A stretch of 64,000 bases of DNA from Flavobacteriaceae bacterium (GTDB lineage Bacteria > Bacteroidota > Bacteroidia > Flavobacteriales > Flavobacteriaceae). Shown here piece by piece: positions 43,425 to 52,203 of this stretch. The stretch covers positions 1-64,000 of the forward strand of contig JABDNT010000044.1 of assembly GCA_013043685.1 (NCBI GenBank), read 5' to 3'. Numbering within the stretch: the stretch's first letter is position 1; every line of letters starts with the position of its first letter. Below the pieces are notes generated by a model, which saw only the letters and a list, made by a program, of their open reading frames with translations, ran no database searches and was not told the DNA's origin. The position numbers were made by a program, and so were the translations under genes.

Positions 43425-44532
43425 ATGATTACATCCGATCAACTCACCGATCTTAGAAATCGCCTGGATGCGTTAAGGAGGTATCTTTGACGTTGACGGC
43501 AAACTTATAGAAATTACCAACGACGAGGAGAAAACCTACGATCCCGATTTCTGGAATAATCCACAGGAAGCAGAAGCCTTTATGAAACGACTTCGGAATA
43601 AGAAGAAGTGGGTGGAGGATTATGAAAAGGCCGTGGCGCTTACCGATGACGCAGAAGTGATCTATGAATTTTTCAAAGAAGGTGAAGGCGAAGCAGCCAA
43701 TGTGGAAAATCGCTTCCAGTTGGCTTTCGATACCGTAGAGACCCTGGAATTTAAAAATATGCTTAGCGCGGAAGGTGATGATCTTTCGGCGGTATTACAA
43801 ATAACAGCCGGAGCCGGAGGGACCGAGAGTTGCGACTGGGCGCAGATGCTGATGCGAATGTACCTCATGTGGGCCGAAAAGAACGGATTTAAAGTCACTG
43901 AGCTCAACTTTCAGCAAGGGGACGTGGCGGGAGTAAAAACCGTAACTCTGGAGATAGATGGGGATTATGCTTTTGGCTGGCTGAAAAGTGAAAATGGCGT
44001 GCATCGCCTTGTGCGCATCTCCCCTTTCGATAGCAATGCGAAACGGCATACCAGTTTTGCCAGTGTGTATGTATATCCGCTGGCCGATGATTCCATAGAG
44101 ATCGATATCAATCCTGCTGAAATATCCTGGGATTTTGCCCGTAGTAGTGGTGCAGGCGGACAGAATGTGAACAAGGTGGAAACCAAGGCTATCCTGACTC
44201 ACCACCCCAGTGGTATTGTGATCCATAACTCGGAAACACGCTCGCAACTGGAAAACCGTGAAAAAGCGATGCAAATGCTGAAATCGCAATTGTACGAGAT
44301 CGAATTGCGAAAACAGCAGGCCCAGCGAGACGAGATAGAGGCAGGTAAAATGGCGATTGAATGGGGATCGCAGATACGGAATTATGTATTGCATCCTTAC
44401 AAACTGATAAAAGATGTGCGCACCCAGCACGAAACGGGGAATGTAGATGCGGTGCTTGACGGAGACCTCAACGCTTTTCTGAAAGCTTATTTAATGATGA
44501 AGGGGCAAGGAGAAAAATCCAAAGAGCTATAA
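43425..44532 (+). CDS. prfB: Peptide chain release factor 2 (programmed +1 frameshift)
   Basis: Release factor 2 ends translation at UGA and UAA. The gene starts at ATG 43425 (MITSDQLTDLRNRLDALRRYL, 21 codons) and meets an in-frame TGA at 43488-43490. Reading continues in the +1 frame from GAC at 43489 and gives a further 347 residues, 368 in total, like E. coli RF2. The later part has the stop-recognition motif ISPFDSNAKRH and the catalytic GGQ in SGAGGQNVNKVE. Without the frameshift the ORF would start only near 43582, losing about 50 conserved residues. The frameshift autoregulates RF2 abundance. Confidence 0.93.
43476..43491 (+). other. Programmed +1 frameshift site of prfB
   Basis: The sequence AGGAGG-TAT-CTT-TGA-C holds a Shine-Dalgarno-like hexamer (43476-43481), a 3-base spacer, the slippery Leu codon CTT (43485-43487), the in-frame stop TGA and the following C. 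It matches the E. coli RF2 signal except that the hexamer is AGGAGG where E. coli has AGGGGG. When RF2 is scarce the ribosome pauses at TGA and moves to GAC. Confidence 0.92.
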
Positions 44533-44607
44533 TTCGTTAAACCCTTGCTAATTATTTTTCTGAATTGCGGCTACCTCCTATTTTTAATGAAATCAAAAAT
44601 CAACCTT

Positions 44608-45693
44608 ATGAAATTTAACAGACTTCCAATACTGTTAGGATTAGTTCTATCTGCTGTTTCCATCGCCCAGGACCTTAGTTTCGAAGAATATAATCCAATC
44701 TCCACCCTGGTAGTTGATGGTAGTCCGGTATTGAATGCAAAATTTCCCTTTATAGATATTCACGGTCACCAATACCGTATGTCCGGTCAGGATCTCAGCC
44801 CCGTGGTTGCTGCTATGGATACACTCAATATGGGAATTATGGTGAACCTCAGCGGACGATCCGGTGACGACCTTAAGAGATCGGTTAGTAATATAAAGGA
44901 CAATTTTCCCAACCGATTCGTTGTTTTCGCTAATATCAACTTTGAAGGGGTAGGTAGTCCGGGATGGACAGAAAAGACTGTGGCACAATTGGAAGAAGAT
45001 GTAAGAAGTGGTGCGAGAGGTTTAAAGATCTATAAAAGCCTCGGGCTTCGATACATAGACCCTAATGGAAATCGAGTGACTGTAGACGATGCGCGGCTGG
45101 ACCCCATCTGGGCGAAATGCGGAGAGTTAGGGATACCCGTACTAATCCATACGGCAGACCCAAAATCTTTCTGGGATGAGTTCGACGGTGATAACGAACG
45201 CTGGCTGGAATTGAAATTACGCCCCCGAAGAAAACGAAGCGCTACAAATCCTGCACCCTGGGAGCAACTGATCGCGGAGCAGCATAATATGTTTAAAAAA
45301 CATCCAAATACCTTATTTGTCAATGCACACATGGGATGGTATGCAAATAACCTCGGAAAATTGGGACAGTTAATGGATGAAATGCCGAATATGTACGTGG
45401 GTATTGGCGCTATCATAGCTGAATTGGGCCGACAACCCAGGACTGCACGAGCTTTTTTTATAAAATACCAGGACAGGATACTCTTTGGAAAGGACAGCTG
45501 GAAACCGGAAGAATTTCCAACGTATTTCAGGGTATTAGAAAGTGATGACGAGTACTTCCCGTATCATAAAAAATACCACGCATTTTGGGCAATGTATGGA
45601 CTGGACCTGCCCGATGACGTATTGAAGAAAGTGTATTATAAGAATGCCCTGCGCATTGTGCCCGGTTTGGATAAAAGCCTGTTCCCCAATTAA
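44608..45693 (+). CDS. Exported amidohydrolase (amidohydrolase_2 family)
   Basis: A 361-residue TIM-barrel metal hydrolase. A signal peptide ends at SIAQD. Metal-site residues are visible: FIDIHGHQYR (H-x-H), VLIHTADP, FVNAHMGW and the Asp in FGKDSWKP. The family cleaves C-N or C-C bonds of small carboxylic or aromatic compounds. I place the start at ATG 44608, which gives a clean signal peptide; ATG 44587 is possible. It lies 75 bases after prfB and leads a run of small metabolic genes up to 49264. Confidence 0.8.
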   Translation: MKFNRLPILLGLVLSAVSIAQDLSFEEYNPISTLVVDGSPVLNAKFPFIDIHGHQYRMSGQDLSPVVAAMDTLNMGIMVNLSGRSGDDLKRSVSNIKDNFPNRFVVFANINFEGVGSPGWTEKTVAQLEEDVRSGARGLKIYKSLGLRYIDPNGNRVTVDDARLDPIWAKCGELGIPVLIHTADPKSFWDEFDGDNERWLELKLRPRRKRSATNPAPWEQLIAEQHNMFKKHPNTLFVNAHMGWYANNLGKLGQLMDEMPNMYVGIGAIIAELGRQPRTARAFFIKYQDRILFGKDSWKPEEFPTYFRVLESDDEYFPYHKKYHAFWAMYGLDLPDDVLKKVYYKNALRIVPGLDKSLFPN

Positions 45694-45699
45694 TATACC

Positions 45700-46203
45700 A
45701 TGGATGCGATTGAAGAAATTATAGCGAATTTACAGTTACAACCTCATCCGGAAGGAGGATATTACAGGGAAACGTACCGCAGTGAAGGAACTATTCCAGT
45801 ATCGGTTCTGGGAGAGCCTTATTCAGGGGATCGGAATATTGCCACTGGTATTTATTTTTTGATTACTTCCGGCGATTTTTCAGCCTTTCATAAAATTCAT
45901 CAGGATGAAATGTGGCACTATTACAAAGGAGCAGCCATGAACTTGCATCTAATCGCTCCAGATGGAAAATATACTTTAAAAAAAATTGGAAACGACCTGA
46001 CTACAGGAGAAGTTCCGCAGCACACTGTTCCGGGTGGGTATTGGTTTGCTTCCGAAGTGTCAGAGGAGAATAGTTTCTCCCTAATGGGATGCACGGTAGC
46101 TCCGGGCTTCGATTTCAAAGATTTTGAAATGCCTTCCGGTTCAAAGCTGATCGGACTTTTTCCTCAGCACAAGAATATCATTGATCAACTAACACGTAAC
46201 TAA
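45700..46203 (+). CDS. Cupin-like DUF985 protein
   Basis: A 167-residue soluble protein with the DUF985/cupin_5 signature: LQPHPEGGYYRETYRS at the N-terminus, FHKIHQDEMWHYYKG with two His and one Glu likely to bind a metal, and APGFDFKDFE near the end. It starts 6 bases after the amidohydrolase stop and is followed after one base by the HAD gene. The substrate is unknown; homologues are called sugar epimerase-like in some databases. Confidence 0.85.
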   Translation: MDAIEEIIANLQLQPHPEGGYYRETYRSEGTIPVSVLGEPYSGDRNIATGIYFLITSGDFSAFHKIHQDEMWHYYKGAAMNLHLIAPDGKYTLKKIGNDLTTGEVPQHTVPGGYWFASEVSEENSFSLMGCTVAPGFDFKDFEMPSGSKLIGLFPQHKNIIDQLTRN

Positions 46204-46204
46204 C

Positions 46205-46825
46205 ATGGAAAGACCTGTATCAACCATCATATTTGACCTTGGCGGTGTCCTTATCGACTGGAATCCTGAATATGTTTTCCTGAAAGAATTCCGGGGAAAC
46301 CGTGAAAAAATGGATTGGTTCCTGAATGAGATATGTGCCTGGGACTGGAATGCAAATCAGGACGCAGGCTACCCTCTTGCCCGGGCCACCGAGGACCGCA
46401 TTGCGATGTTCCCGGAATTTGAAGAATTAATTCGTATGTATTATGGACGCTGGGACGAGATGTTGGGTTTTGCACATGACGATACACTTGAGATACTGGA
46501 ATCGGTGGTAAACAATCCCGACTATCGCGTATTGGCATTGACCAACTGGAGTGGTGAAACCTTTCCCAATGCGATCGCCAAGTTCGATTGGTTGCAATGG
46601 TTCGAAGGCATCCTGGTAAGCGGAAATGAAGGAATGAGAAAGCCCTTTCCAGAAATTTATGAGCTAATGCTGTCGCGATACCAAATCAATCCCGCGGAAG
46701 CTGTTTTCATTGATGACAGTATAAAAAATGTAGAAGGGTCCAAATTGGTAGGTATTCGAGGTATTCATTTTACAGGTGCTTCCAATTTAATCCGCTCCTT
46801 TGACGATTTAGGTATCAGGATATAA
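46205..46825 (+). CDS. HAD-family phosphatase
   Basis: A 206-residue HAD hydrolase of the YihX type. The nucleophile Asp11 is in FDLGGVLIDW. The second position of the usual D-x-D pair is Gly13, a common pattern in YihX-like enzymes. Motif II is LALTNWSGE (Thr about 117), motif III Lys in GMRKPFPEIYE, and motif IV FIDDSIKN. The substrate is probably a sugar phosphate but not fixed by sequence. It begins one base after the DUF985 stop, so it is co-transcribed. Confidence 0.85.
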   Translation: MERPVSTIIFDLGGVLIDWNPEYVFLKEFRGNREKMDWFLNEICAWDWNANQDAGYPLARATEDRIAMFPEFEELIRMYYGRWDEMLGFAHDDTLEILESVVNNPDYRVLALTNWSGETFPNAIAKFDWLQWFEGILVSGNEGMRKPFPEIYELMLSRYQINPAEAVFIDDSIKNVEGSKLVGIRGIHFTGASNLIRSFDDLGIRI

Positions 46826-46847
46826 GATTTATTAGTAACTTCCAACT

Positions 46848-47825
46848 ATGAAAAAAATGAAAGTCGCGGTCCTGGGGCCCATACCCCGTGACTATATTAT
46901 TACCCATAATAATGAAGAAATCCAGAAATACGGTTGCGTAACTCACACTGCTATTGCGTTATCCAATTTATTAGGATCGAAAGGTACGGTGTTTCCGGTA
47001 ACACATATTCGTAAAAGTGATGCTCCCGGGATTGAAGAACTATTTCGGAACTATTCGAATATTGATACTTCTTTTATTTCTTCAGAAGCCGATATGGGTG
47101 ATGTCATTCAGTTAAAATTCACCGATCAGAATAACCGTTTAGAAACTCAGACAGCGTTTATGAAACCTATTATGCCGGAAGATGTGGAAGCGCTTCTGGA
47201 CTGTGAGGTTTTTGTTTGTGTCCCGGTAACCGATTTCGAAGTGCCCCTGGAAACACTTCGGTATATAAAGGAGAACAGTGATGCATCCATTGTCTTCGAC
47301 GCCCACGGGCCAACCACCGCACTAACTACCCGCGGCGAGCGAATTACCAAGTTCTGGGTGGACCGGGATCTTTGGTTGCCCTATATCGATGTATTGAAAA
47401 TGAACCTGGAAGAGGCGAACTGTAGTTGGTTTCAGAATGAATATACACTCGAAGAATTAAGGAATAACGATGAAATAGAAATTGAACAGCTTCCCAATTT
47501 TGCTGCACATTGTCTGCGACATGGGCTAAAGTCACTCTTTGTGACCCTGGATGCAAGAGGGGTAATGGTATATACCATGGAAAATGGCGAGCTGAAACAG
47601 CAACTTGTGCCTTCTATTCCCGTGGACCATGTAGTAGATACCACTGGGTGTGGCGATTCGTTTGCCGGAGGTATCGCGTTCAGCATGATGTTTGCTCCCA
47701 ACAATCACATACAGGCGGCGCAGTTCGGCAACGCAATGGGTGCTCAGCGCACTCAGGGAAAGACCTTCGATGTATTTAAATCGTTAAAAGAAACGCAAGC
47801 GATTCTGGACAAGACCTATTCATAA
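46848..47825 (+). CDS. PfkB-family carbohydrate kinase
   Basis: A 325-residue ribokinase-fold kinase. The ATP-site signature DTTGCGDSFAGG holds the catalytic Asp near residue 272, and VAVLGPIPRDYI replaces the usual first glycine pair. The middle holds CVPVTDFEVP and the FVTLDARGVMVY segment before the catalytic domain. The substrate could be a sugar or nucleoside. It follows the HAD phosphatase by 22 bases, in line with a kinase/phosphatase pair acting on sugar phosphates, though this link is inference. Confidence 0.85.
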   Translation: MKKMKVAVLGPIPRDYIITHNNEEIQKYGCVTHTAIALSNLLGSKGTVFPVTHIRKSDAPGIEELFRNYSNIDTSFISSEADMGDVIQLKFTDQNNRLETQTAFMKPIMPEDVEALLDCEVFVCVPVTDFEVPLETLRYIKENSDASIVFDAHGPTTALTTRGERITKFWVDRDLWLPYIDVLKMNLEEANCSWFQNEYTLEELRNNDEIEIEQLPNFAAHCLRHGLKSLFVTLDARGVMVYTMENGELKQQLVPSIPVDHVVDTTGCGDSFAGGIAFSMMFAPNNHIQAAQFGNAMGAQRTQGKTFDVFKSLKETQAILDKTYS

Positions 47826-47826
47826 T

Positions 47827-48309
47827 ATGAAAGCAGCGACCGTCGCTCAAATAAGAAAAGAACTTAAGTACAGGTCGAGCGATGAACTCGAGCAACTTTG
47901 TTTACGTCTTGCCCGATTTAAAAAGGAGAACAAAGAACTACTCACCTATCTCCTTTTTGAAAGTGATGATGAATCCGGGTATGTTGAACATGTGAAGGAG
48001 CACATTCGCGATATGTTTTCCGACATAAACACTTCTAGCTTTTACTATATAAAAAAGAGTAGTAGAAAGATCCTTAGAGAGACAAAAAAGTTTATTAGAT
48101 ATTCTTCAGTGAAGGAAACCGAAGTGGAGTTGTTACTCTTTTATTGTAATCAACTGAAGGCTTTCCGACCTAAGATAGACGGTAACCGTATGCTGATGAA
48201 TTTGTTCGACAGGCAGGTCCAACTGATAAAAACAAAGATCAAAGGCCTGCACGAAGACCTGCAATTCGATTATACTGCAGAATTAAACACCCTAATTCAG
48301 AAAACATGA
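47827..48309 (+). CDS. Conserved hypothetical protein (160 aa, helical)
   Basis: A soluble, strongly charged, all-helical protein (KAATVAQIRKELKYRSSDE, then KKSSRKILRETKKFIRYSS). I recognise no named domain. It starts one base after the PfkB stop and overlaps the YceI gene by ATGA, so it belongs to the same operon. High Lys/Arg and heptad spacing suggest protein or nucleic-acid binding, which is not proven. Confidence 0.7.
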   Translation: MKAATVAQIRKELKYRSSDELEQLCLRLARFKKENKELLTYLLFESDDESGYVEHVKEHIRDMFSDINTSSFYYIKKSSRKILRETKKFIRYSSVKETEVELLLFYCNQLKAFRPKIDGNRMLMNLFDRQVQLIKTKIKGLHEDLQFDYTAELNTLIQKT

Positions 48310-48926
48310 ATATAGCACGAAATTTCTGGCGCTTTACGTTACTGATAGGAATAGCTCTAGTACTCAACGCATTTACCGGACCTTCGGAAGATCTCCAAAA
48401 GCTCACGGCCGAAACCAATCATTCCTCCCTGCTCTTTTCGGTTCCCATTGCAAACGGGATAACCCGGATTACCGGAAAGTATAACGAGTATACGATCGAT
48501 CTCGACTATGTGGACAAGGACTTTACCAAATCGGTTTTAAGCGCAACCATCAAGGCTGCAAGTATCGATACAGGAATAGATGGTAGAGATGAACATCTGA
48601 GAAGTTCCGATTTCTTTGATGTAGGAACCTATCCTGAAATTACATTTCGAAGCGATCGCATCGTCGAAACTGATATAGGATATACAGCCATCGGCAATTT
48701 TACGCTGCATGGGGTAACTAAAGAATTGGAAATTCCATTCGTGATCACGGGAATGGATGGAGAAAACACTCTAGGAATATCATCACGACTGTCCATAGAC
48801 CGAACCGACTATGGCGTAGGCAACGATTTCAAACATACGTCTATAGAAAATTTCATTAGCAACACTATCGATATTGAGATCGATTTTTGGACCAAAAAAC
48901 GTAAAGAACCAAAAAAAGAAGAATGA
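48306..48926 (+). CDS. YceI-family lipid-binding protein
   Basis: A 206-residue exported protein. The signal helix (FTLLIGIALVLNAF) precedes the YceI beta-barrel domain, which binds long isoprenoid chains such as ubiquinone. Family features are the DLDYVDKDFTKSVLSATI, then the DEHLRSSDFFDVGTYPEITF and GNFTLHGVTKELEIPF. It overlaps its upstream gene and the following ArsC-like gene by four bases each, showing strong translational coupling. The C-terminal KKRKEPKKEE tail is basic. Confidence 0.88.
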   Translation: MNIARNFWRFTLLIGIALVLNAFTGPSEDLQKLTAETNHSSLLFSVPIANGITRITGKYNEYTIDLDYVDKDFTKSVLSATIKAASIDTGIDGRDEHLRSSDFFDVGTYPEITFRSDRIVETDIGYTAIGNFTLHGVTKELEIPFVITGMDGENTLGISSRLSIDRTDYGVGNDFKHTSIENFISNTIDIEIDFWTKKRKEPKKEE

Positions 48927-49264
48927 CCACTATCTATCACAATCCCAGATGTCGCAAGTCGCGAGAAACGCTTCATTTACTTGAAGAAAGGAATGAATCG
49001 GTGAACACCGTATTGTATCTGGATGATCCCCCAACAGTAAAAGAACTCAAGAATATTCTGAATATGTTAGGTATGAAACCTATTGAACTGGTAAGAAAGA
49101 ACGAAGCTATTTGGAAAGAAAACTTTAAGAACAAGGATCTGAGTGATGATGATATCCTTAAAGCTATGAGAAATCATCCCAAGCTTATTGAGCGGCCTAT
49201 CGTGCTAAAGAATGGTAAAGCAGCTCTTGGAAGACCGCCCGAAAATGTTATAAACATCTTATAA
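48923..49264 (+). CDS. ArsC-family reductase-like protein
   Basis: A 113-residue thioredoxin-fold protein of the ArsC/YfgD family. The catalytic Cys10 lies in NPRCRKSRET and the conserved ERPIVLKNGKAALGRPPE near the C-terminus binds the oxyanion region. Classical ArsC reduces arsenate with glutathione or glutaredoxin. Many chromosomal members without ars neighbours, like this one, have another role. No ars regulator or efflux gene is nearby, so arsenate resistance is not supported by context. Confidence 0.85.
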   Translation: MTTIYHNPRCRKSRETLHLLEERNESVNTVLYLDDPPTVKELKNILNMLGMKPIELVRKNEAIWKENFKNKDLSDDDILKAMRNHPKLIERPIVLKNGKAALGRPPENVINIL

Positions 49265-49280
49265 AACATTTAACACAAGA

Positions 49281-49315
49281 TTGGCTATACCAAGTTAAAC
49301 GGAGGACTATTTTCG
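49281..49315 (+). promoter_or_regulatory. Possible promoter, TTG-N24-TATTTTCG
   Basis: TTG at 49281-49283 and TATTTTCG at 49308-49315 differ from the consensus by one base and a slightly long spacer. It is 26 bases upstream of the receptor start codon. Confidence 0.35.
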
Positions 49316-49340
49316 CAGTCAAAAGGGAAAAATTCTCCGA

Positions 49341-51818
49341 ATGAAACCAACCATCACATTAATTTTGTTCTTAAGCACGTTAGTCGCTCTGGGACAACCA
49401 TCAAATTCCAATGCCGAGATTGAAAGGGACTATAAGGTCTCTGGCGAAGTATTGGAAAAGGGCAGTAATCAGCCCCTGGAATATGCGTCTGTTTCATTTC
49501 TCGATGTGAACGGAAATGTAGCTGCCGGAGGAATTACCGATTTAGATGGTCTTTATAGTATTAAAGTCCCGGCAGGAACCTATACGGTACAGTTCGATTT
49601 TATCTCCTTTAAAACCTTCACGCTCACCAACCAGGTGATCGATAAGAATACCAAGCTGCCAACCGTATATCTGGAAATAGATGCGGAAAGTTTGGAAGAA
49701 GTTGTTGTTAGAGCCGAGACAACCGAAGTTCAGATAAGACTGGATAAAAAGATCTATAATATAGGGAAGGACCTTACAACAGCTGGTGCGACAGTCAGCG
49801 ATGCCCTGAATAATGTTCCCTCAGTGACCGTAGATGTAGAGGGAAATATTGCGTTACGGGGTAACGATAATGTAAGAATCCTTATTAACGGGCGGCCCTC
49901 TGCCCTGGCCGGGTTTGGATCCACCGATGCCTTACGTCAGTTACCCGCCGAGGCAATTGAACGCGTGGAAGTGATTACTTCACCTTCTGCACGATACGAT
50001 GCCGAAGGAACTGCGGGTATTCTCAATATTGTCCTCCGTAAAGATAAAACCCTCGGATTAAACGGATCCATTATAACCAATGCGGGTTTCCCATGGAGTG
50101 CCGGGATCAATGGCAACGTCAATCTTAGAACCAAAAAGTTCAATATCTTCAATACGACAGGATATCGTTATCGTGAATCTCCGGGAAATGCCTTCTTCGA
50201 GAACCGTTATTTCTCACAGAACAGGGAAAATCCTTTAGTGCAGGAAGATCGCGATTACGACCGAGTAGGTCGGAATTTTAATTCGAACCTTGGCATGGAA
50301 TACTTCCTAAACGAAAGATCTTCCATAACGGCTTCAGGATTTATACGAATAGGAAATGACGACGATGTCACTACTAATATTACCAACGAATTTAACAGGG
50401 ATAACCAATTGGCGGTAACCACTTCGCGTGTGGAACTGGAAGGAGAAGAGGACAACAATTACCAGTTAGCTCTTAATTACAGAAACAAATTTAATAACCA
50501 GGGGCATGAGCTAACGGCCGATTTCCAATATGAGATCAGCGATGAAACCGAGAGCGCCGATATCCTGGAGCGCCTTAATTTCCCTAACGTCACAAATCTA
50601 CCCTCCGAGATTGTCACAACCGTGGAGGATCAAACAGAATATCTGGCTCAGATAGATTATGTACTGCCCATTGGTGAGAATGCTCAATTTGAAGCAGGAT
50701 ATCGCGGAAATTTCCAGGAGACCATAACAGATTTTTCGGTCTTGGATGAAGTAGCTACCTCCGGAGCTTTTATAAAAAACGACAGTCTTTCGAATATTTT
50801 CACCTTCGAGCAGAATGTAAATGCACTTTACACACAATACGGAAACAAATTTGGAAAATTCTCTTTTCTTCTGGGATTGCGGATGGAAACTACAGCCTTA
50901 AAAGGTGATGTATCTGCAGAGGATATTGGATCAACTTCAGACGAATTTGAGTTAACTTTCGACAAGGATTATGTAGGCTTATTCCCAACAGTAAACCTTA
51001 TCTATGAGTTGGGTGAACGTGAGAATATCACCCTGGGTTACAACAGACGTATTAACCGACCCCGGTTTTGGTTTTTAAATCCTTTCCCTTCACGATCAAG
51101 TGAAGCGAACATATTCCAGGGGAATCCCGGACTGGATCCGGCGTATGCCAGTGCATTCGATCTAGGATACCTCAAACGATGGGATAAAATTACACTAACA
51201 AGTTCCCTCTATTATCAGTATGAAACGGATTCCTTCGAGCGTATCCAGGAAGATACCGGGCAGCTGACCCCCAACGGAATACCAATAATTCGAACCCTGC
51301 CAATTAATTTATCGACCAATCAACGTATAGGTTTTGAGGCCGGGATACTATACAATCCTGCCAAATGGTTACGATTTAACGGAAGCTTTAATTTCTTTCG
51401 GTTTTCTACGGAAGGTGAGTTCAATGGGATCGATTACGGAGCGGATAATACGAGTTGGTTCGCCAGGGGAAGTGTTAAAGTATCCTTGCCCGCTAAGATT
51501 GATTGGCAGACCAATGCCTTTTACCGAGGACCAAGGAATAATGCACAAACGGAATCGGAAGGAATATTGTCCTTCAACCTTGCGTTTAGCAAAGATCTGT
51601 TTAACGATAATGCGACCATTGGATTCAACGTAAGAGATCTATTTAATTCCAGGAAGCGACGTTCATTTACCGAAACCGAAACATTTACCTCGGAATCTGA
51701 ATTTCAATGGAGAGAGCGTTCCTTCAACCTTTCATTCACGTATCGTTTCAACCAGAAGAAACAAAGACAGCGTAACGGACGTGAAGGTGGTTTTGAAGAT
51801 GAAGGATTTGAAGGATAG
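49341..51818 (+). CDS. TonB-dependent receptor-like outer-membrane protein
   Basis: An 825-residue outer-membrane protein with signal peptide (ends LVALGQ), a carboxypeptidase-regulatory-like domain at about 30-115 (VSGEVLEKGSNQPLEYASVS and the TDLDGLYSIKVPAGTYTV), a plug domain (VSDALNNVPSVTVDVEGNI and RILINGRPSAL) and a 22-strand type barrel with an aromatic C-terminal strand (FNLSFTYRF). It belongs to the outer-membrane beta-barrel group that lacks a SusD partner. The imported ligand is unknown. A short Gln/Gly/Glu tail follows the last strand. The gene is monocistronic. Confidence 0.87.
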   Translation: MKPTITLILFLSTLVALGQPSNSNAEIERDYKVSGEVLEKGSNQPLEYASVSFLDVNGNVAAGGITDLDGLYSIKVPAGTYTVQFDFISFKTFTLTNQVIDKNTKLPTVYLEIDAESLEEVVVRAETTEVQIRLDKKIYNIGKDLTTAGATVSDALNNVPSVTVDVEGNIALRGNDNVRILINGRPSALAGFGSTDALRQLPAEAIERVEVITSPSARYDAEGTAGILNIVLRKDKTLGLNGSIITNAGFPWSAGINGNVNLRTKKFNIFNTTGYRYRESPGNAFFENRYFSQNRENPLVQEDRDYDRVGRNFNSNLGMEYFLNERSSITASGFIRIGNDDDVTTNITNEFNRDNQLAVTTSRVELEGEEDNNYQLALNYRNKFNNQGHELTADFQYEISDETESADILERLNFPNVTNLPSEIVTTVEDQTEYLAQIDYVLPIGENAQFEAGYRGNFQETITDFSVLDEVATSGAFIKNDSLSNIFTFEQNVNALYTQYGNKFGKFSFLLGLRMETTALKGDVSAEDIGSTSDEFELTFDKDYVGLFPTVNLIYELGERENITLGYNRRINRPRFWFLNPFPSRSSEANIFQGNPGLDPAYASAFDLGYLKRWDKITLTSSLYYQYETDSFERIQEDTGQLTPNGIPIIRTLPINLSTNQRIGFEAGILYNPAKWLRFNGSFNFFRFSTEGEFNGIDYGADNTSWFARGSVKVSLPAKIDWQTNAFYRGPRNNAQTESEGILSFNLAFSKDLFNDNATIGFNVRDLFNSRKRRSFTETETFTSESEFQWRERSFNLSFTYRFNQKKQRQRNGREGGFEDEGFEG

Positions 51819-51833
51819 CGGAAAGAATAAAAT

Positions 51834-51865
51834 AAAAAAAGGAAGCCGTTTGGCTTCCTTTTTTT
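51834..51865. terminator. Bidirectional terminator
   Basis: AAAAAAAGGAAGCC pairs with GGCTTCCTTTTTTT around a 4-base loop, between converging genes. Confidence 0.88.
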
Positions 51866-51880
51866 ATTTTGAGGAGGAGT

Positions 51881-52057
51881 TTACAGGTCTTCTTCTATTT
51901 CTTTTCTTCTGGCCTCACGTTTCAATTTCCAGTTCTCATATAACGCACCTCCTATCCAATAAGGAATAAAGGAGATTAAAAATATCATTAACCAAAATCC
52001 GATGGTCAAGATGGTTAGAAACGCTAAAAATCCGAGATATTGATCAAATTCAAACAT
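51881..52057 (-). CDS. Tiny single-helix membrane protein (58 aa)
   Basis: A 58-residue protein with one long hydrophobic helix (FLAFLTILTIGFWLMIFLI) and a polar tail ending KREARRKEIEEDL. I choose ATG 52057, because the longer ORF start at 52132 lies beyond a well-formed promoter. No domain is recognised. It is divergent from fumC and ends close to the receptor terminator. The size and topology suggest a small regulatory or stabilising membrane protein, but nothing more can be said. Confidence 0.65.
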   Translation of the reverse strand: MFEFDQYLGFLAFLTILTIGFWLMIFLISFIPYWIGGALYENWKLKREARRKEIEEDL

Positions 52058-52078
52058 GGTGCCTGTGTTTTGTTTCTG

Positions 52079-52113
52079 CAAAGATAAAATGATTTTTTTA
52101 GATTTTATAGCAA
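52079..52113 (-). promoter_or_regulatory. Promoter of the small membrane protein, TTG-N24-TATCTTTG
   Basis: On the minus strand TTG (52111-52113) precedes TATCTTTG (52079-52086) by 24 bases; the latter is an exact -7 match 21 bases before the ATG at 52057. This supports the shorter start. Confidence 0.6.
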
Positions 52114-52153
52114 AACCACCCAATTTATTCACAGTAAATAAACAGCCAATCCT

Positions 52154-52184
52154 TTGAGGGAAAAAAGGGTATTTCGTACTTTTG
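52154..52184 (+). promoter_or_regulatory. fumC promoter, TTG-N20-TACTTTTG
   Basis: TTG at 52154-52156 and TACTTTTG at 52177-52184, spacer 20 bases, 19 bases before the fumC ATG. Exact -7 match and good spacing. Confidence 0.75.
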
Positions 52185-52203
52185 GGTTAGTTAAAATATC
52201 GCC

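Noticed and set aside
43795-44430. A 211-codon minus-strand frame inside prfB.
   Set aside because: Antisense to the conserved catalytic part of RF2; no recognisable domain.
43582-44532. prfB beginning at ATG 43582.
   Set aside because: Conserved RF2 sequence continues upstream in frame to GAC 43489, and the frameshift signal joins it to ATG 43425.
48923-49264. Arsenate resistance locus.
   Set aside because: Only an ArsC-fold protein is present; there is no arsR, arsB/acr3 or other resistance gene nearby.
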